A DNA stretch of 6,329 nucleotides, from the NCBI GenBank assembly GCA_003454975.1, contig DMST01000528.1:1-6329 (forward strand), in the 5' to 3' direction. The stretch comes from Cytophagales bacterium. Its GTDB lineage: Bacteria; Bacteroidota; Bacteroidia; Cytophagales; Cyclobacteriaceae. Of this stretch, positions 6,101 through 6,329 are shown in pieces. A program made the position numbers and the translations under genes. Numbering within the stretch: the first letter of the stretch is position 1; every line of letters starts with the position of its first letter. The notes under the pieces are model-generated. The model was not told the origin of the DNA. It saw only the letters and a program-made list of their open reading frames with translations, and searched no databases.

Positions 6101-6329
6101 TATCTCCTACTCCAAGCTGGATAAAGAATATGCCGATACACTCAAGCGACGCCTAAAGCCCCTGGCGCGCCGTAAGACGCTCGATATCTACTACGATCAG
6201 GACCTGATGGCCGGAGACAATTTTGATACCGTACTCAAAGAGCGGATGGCTACCGCCGACCTGATCCTGCTACTGACCAGCCCGGACTCCCTGGCTACGG
6301 ACTACATCATGGACGTGGAGGTGCCCCTG
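3183..6329 (+). CDS. LRR-Roc-COR-TIR (Roco) protein, 3' end outside the window
   Basis: The frame is open for 1049 codons from ATG 3183 to the last base; an in-frame TAA at 3132-3134 limits the start. Domains in order: leucine-rich repeats, about residues 20-405; Roc GTPase, about 434-600; COR, about 620-865; a Cys-rich segment, 876-908; TIR, from about 970. Roc has Walker A GEPGAGKT (442-449), a switch-I-like STLGI (470-474) and WDFGGQ (497-502). The expected NKxD base-recognition motif is replaced by NENQ at 557-560. COR shows LHKLGSILHY and LNPQWAVDAVY. The TIR has SLFISYSKLDKEY (971-983), a BB-loop-like segment YYDQDLMAGDNF, and E1046 in DYIMDVEVP, which aligns with the catalytic glutamate of NADase TIRs. 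No signal peptide or membrane segment is seen, so it is probably cytosolic. In the family, Roc-COR is a GTP-dependent dimer switch. LRR as sensor and TIR as NAD-cleaving effector is inference. Further domains may follow. Confidence 0.95.
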   Translation, partial: MSLKKALKLIDIEREEDTGILDLSNLHLIEIPEEISDLTSLRKLILAQNRITDIRALNVLPQLNTLDLSKNQIKEIKGLESLTQLKSLNLSRNKLRKIEKISALENLNTIDLSRNFISEIENLDCLGKVKKIALNNNSISKIEGLNNLSQLNVLYLHNNRIEKITGLSTLDQLRTLHLFGNQIIDIEELNHLTLLTRLLLNDNKIHKIKGLENLKQLHTLSLARNGLSKIEGLQNLHNLISLDLSRNDFTKIKGLWGNQKLKILDLSNNNITNIENLKELTQLKIISLNNNRISNIEGLEKNIKLKEVDFSSNPITEIKGLNNLGLLDTLFLASSKLSKLKGLEKLNQLTTLDLSQNSITQINELVQLPNLKKVYLSDNRIIDLSPLQYIESLESYDLSNNPIRTPPNHIWNLGPSALRNYYSQLLDQGTEKLYEAKLILVGEPGAGKTSLMKKLIDSSFQVSEGKDGESTLGINIEEGWEFPVKNNKERNFAANLWDFGGQVIQYLTHQFFLTPDALYVLVADDRKQHTNFPYWFEIIHLLGQEDNRPSPILVVLNENQHRSITNYDHAHWQKRYPNTKLLKHDVDLSETDSRFLRLQKAIHLELQGLHIVGDELPGKWRAIREELRNLSSNNDHITNTEFREICINHGMWREEDQNVLSGYLHKLGSILHYTQDPSLEDLVILNPQWAVDAVYSVLSNKTVEQQGGFFSKEQVYKIWSDYKSTEKGKLLNLMRQEVFEICYPVGTESFIAPQLLPTIRPEFEIDGSNALRFRFQYAFMPKGIMTRLIVRLHDWIVEEKEGYPWIWRTGAVFQDNGTRALIEEEERNEDGQSVIDITVSGEMHERKYLLNRIIGEVHRIHQKWFARIKIKEMIPCDCHVCRTLTVPHYYDFKVMKAYREKGLDEIMCEKSIEPQSISHLLEGVALPKQKDIRVIHSAYKKRGIGNPRADTYTLGNRERALINPGKTKKTSLFISYSKLDKEYADTLKRRLKPLARRKTLDIYYDQDLMAGDNFDTVLKERMATADLILLLTSPDSLATDYIMDVEVPL
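3240..4400 (+). repeat. Leucine-rich repeat region, 17 repeats of exactly 22 residues
   Basis: The consensus is LxxLxxLxLxxNxIxxIxGL, the SDS22-like form. The conserved asparagine falls at residues 49, 71, 93, 115, 137, 159, 181, 203, 225, 247, 269, 291, 313, 357, 379 and 401. The repeat at 335 has Ser in its place. Spacing is an unbroken 22 residues (66 bases) with no insertions. A partial cap-like repeat (GILDLSNLHLIEIPEEI) precedes at 19-35. The region should fold as a solenoid presenting a concave ligand surface. It is very AT-rich and uses AGA for most arginines. Confidence 0.93.

Overview
The window looks like chromosomal DNA of a Bacteroidota bacterium, possibly of the Saprospiria/Lewinella type. 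The phylum call is inference. It rests on two translation starts that lack a Shine-Dalgarno sequence, a NarL/FixJ response regulator of the type common there, intergenic repeats beginning GTCATCCCGA, and a large LRR-Roc-COR-TIR (Roco) protein of a kind found in that phylum.

Layout. (1) Positions 1-118, minus strand: the first 39 codons of a gene for an exported protein with a clear twin-arginine signal peptide. Its mature part lies outside the window. (2) 119-400: a divergent intergenic region with no gene. (3) 401-1051, plus strand: a complete NarL/FixJ-family response regulator (receiver plus LuxR-type helix-turn-helix) with no histidine kinase beside it. (4) About 1127-2876: a non-coding array of five tandem elements of about 235-258 bp plus a truncated sixth, most with a period of about 340 bp. 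Each element is bounded by inverted arms of about 32 bp (GTCATCCCGAA...GAGGGAACTCGG and its reverse complement). Inside the elements is a small hairpin whose stem changes in a compensatory way between copies. (5) 2877-3182: a short AT-rich leader region. (6) 3183 to the window end, plus strand: the first 1049 codons of a Roco protein. It has 17 leucine-rich repeats with an exact 22-residue period, a Roc GTPase domain, a COR domain, a Cys-rich segment and the start of a TIR domain. Its stop codon is beyond the window.

Base composition changes sharply. The response regulator is GC-rich (36 of 60 bases in 601-660). The region from about 2880 through the LRR part is very AT-rich (15 of 60 G/C in 3421-3480). 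The same reading frame becomes GC-rich again toward the TIR end (40 of 60 in 6241-6300). The gene therefore looks like a mosaic, and the AT-rich block begins at the point where the sixth repeat copy is broken off.

How the parts may work together: the Roco protein has the build of a sensor (LRR), switch (Roc-COR) and effector (TIR, often an NAD-consuming enzyme). This resembles STAND-type immune receptors and suggests a role in stress or phage response, but nothing in the window proves it. No functional link between the Roco gene, the repeat array and the response regulator can be shown from sequence alone.
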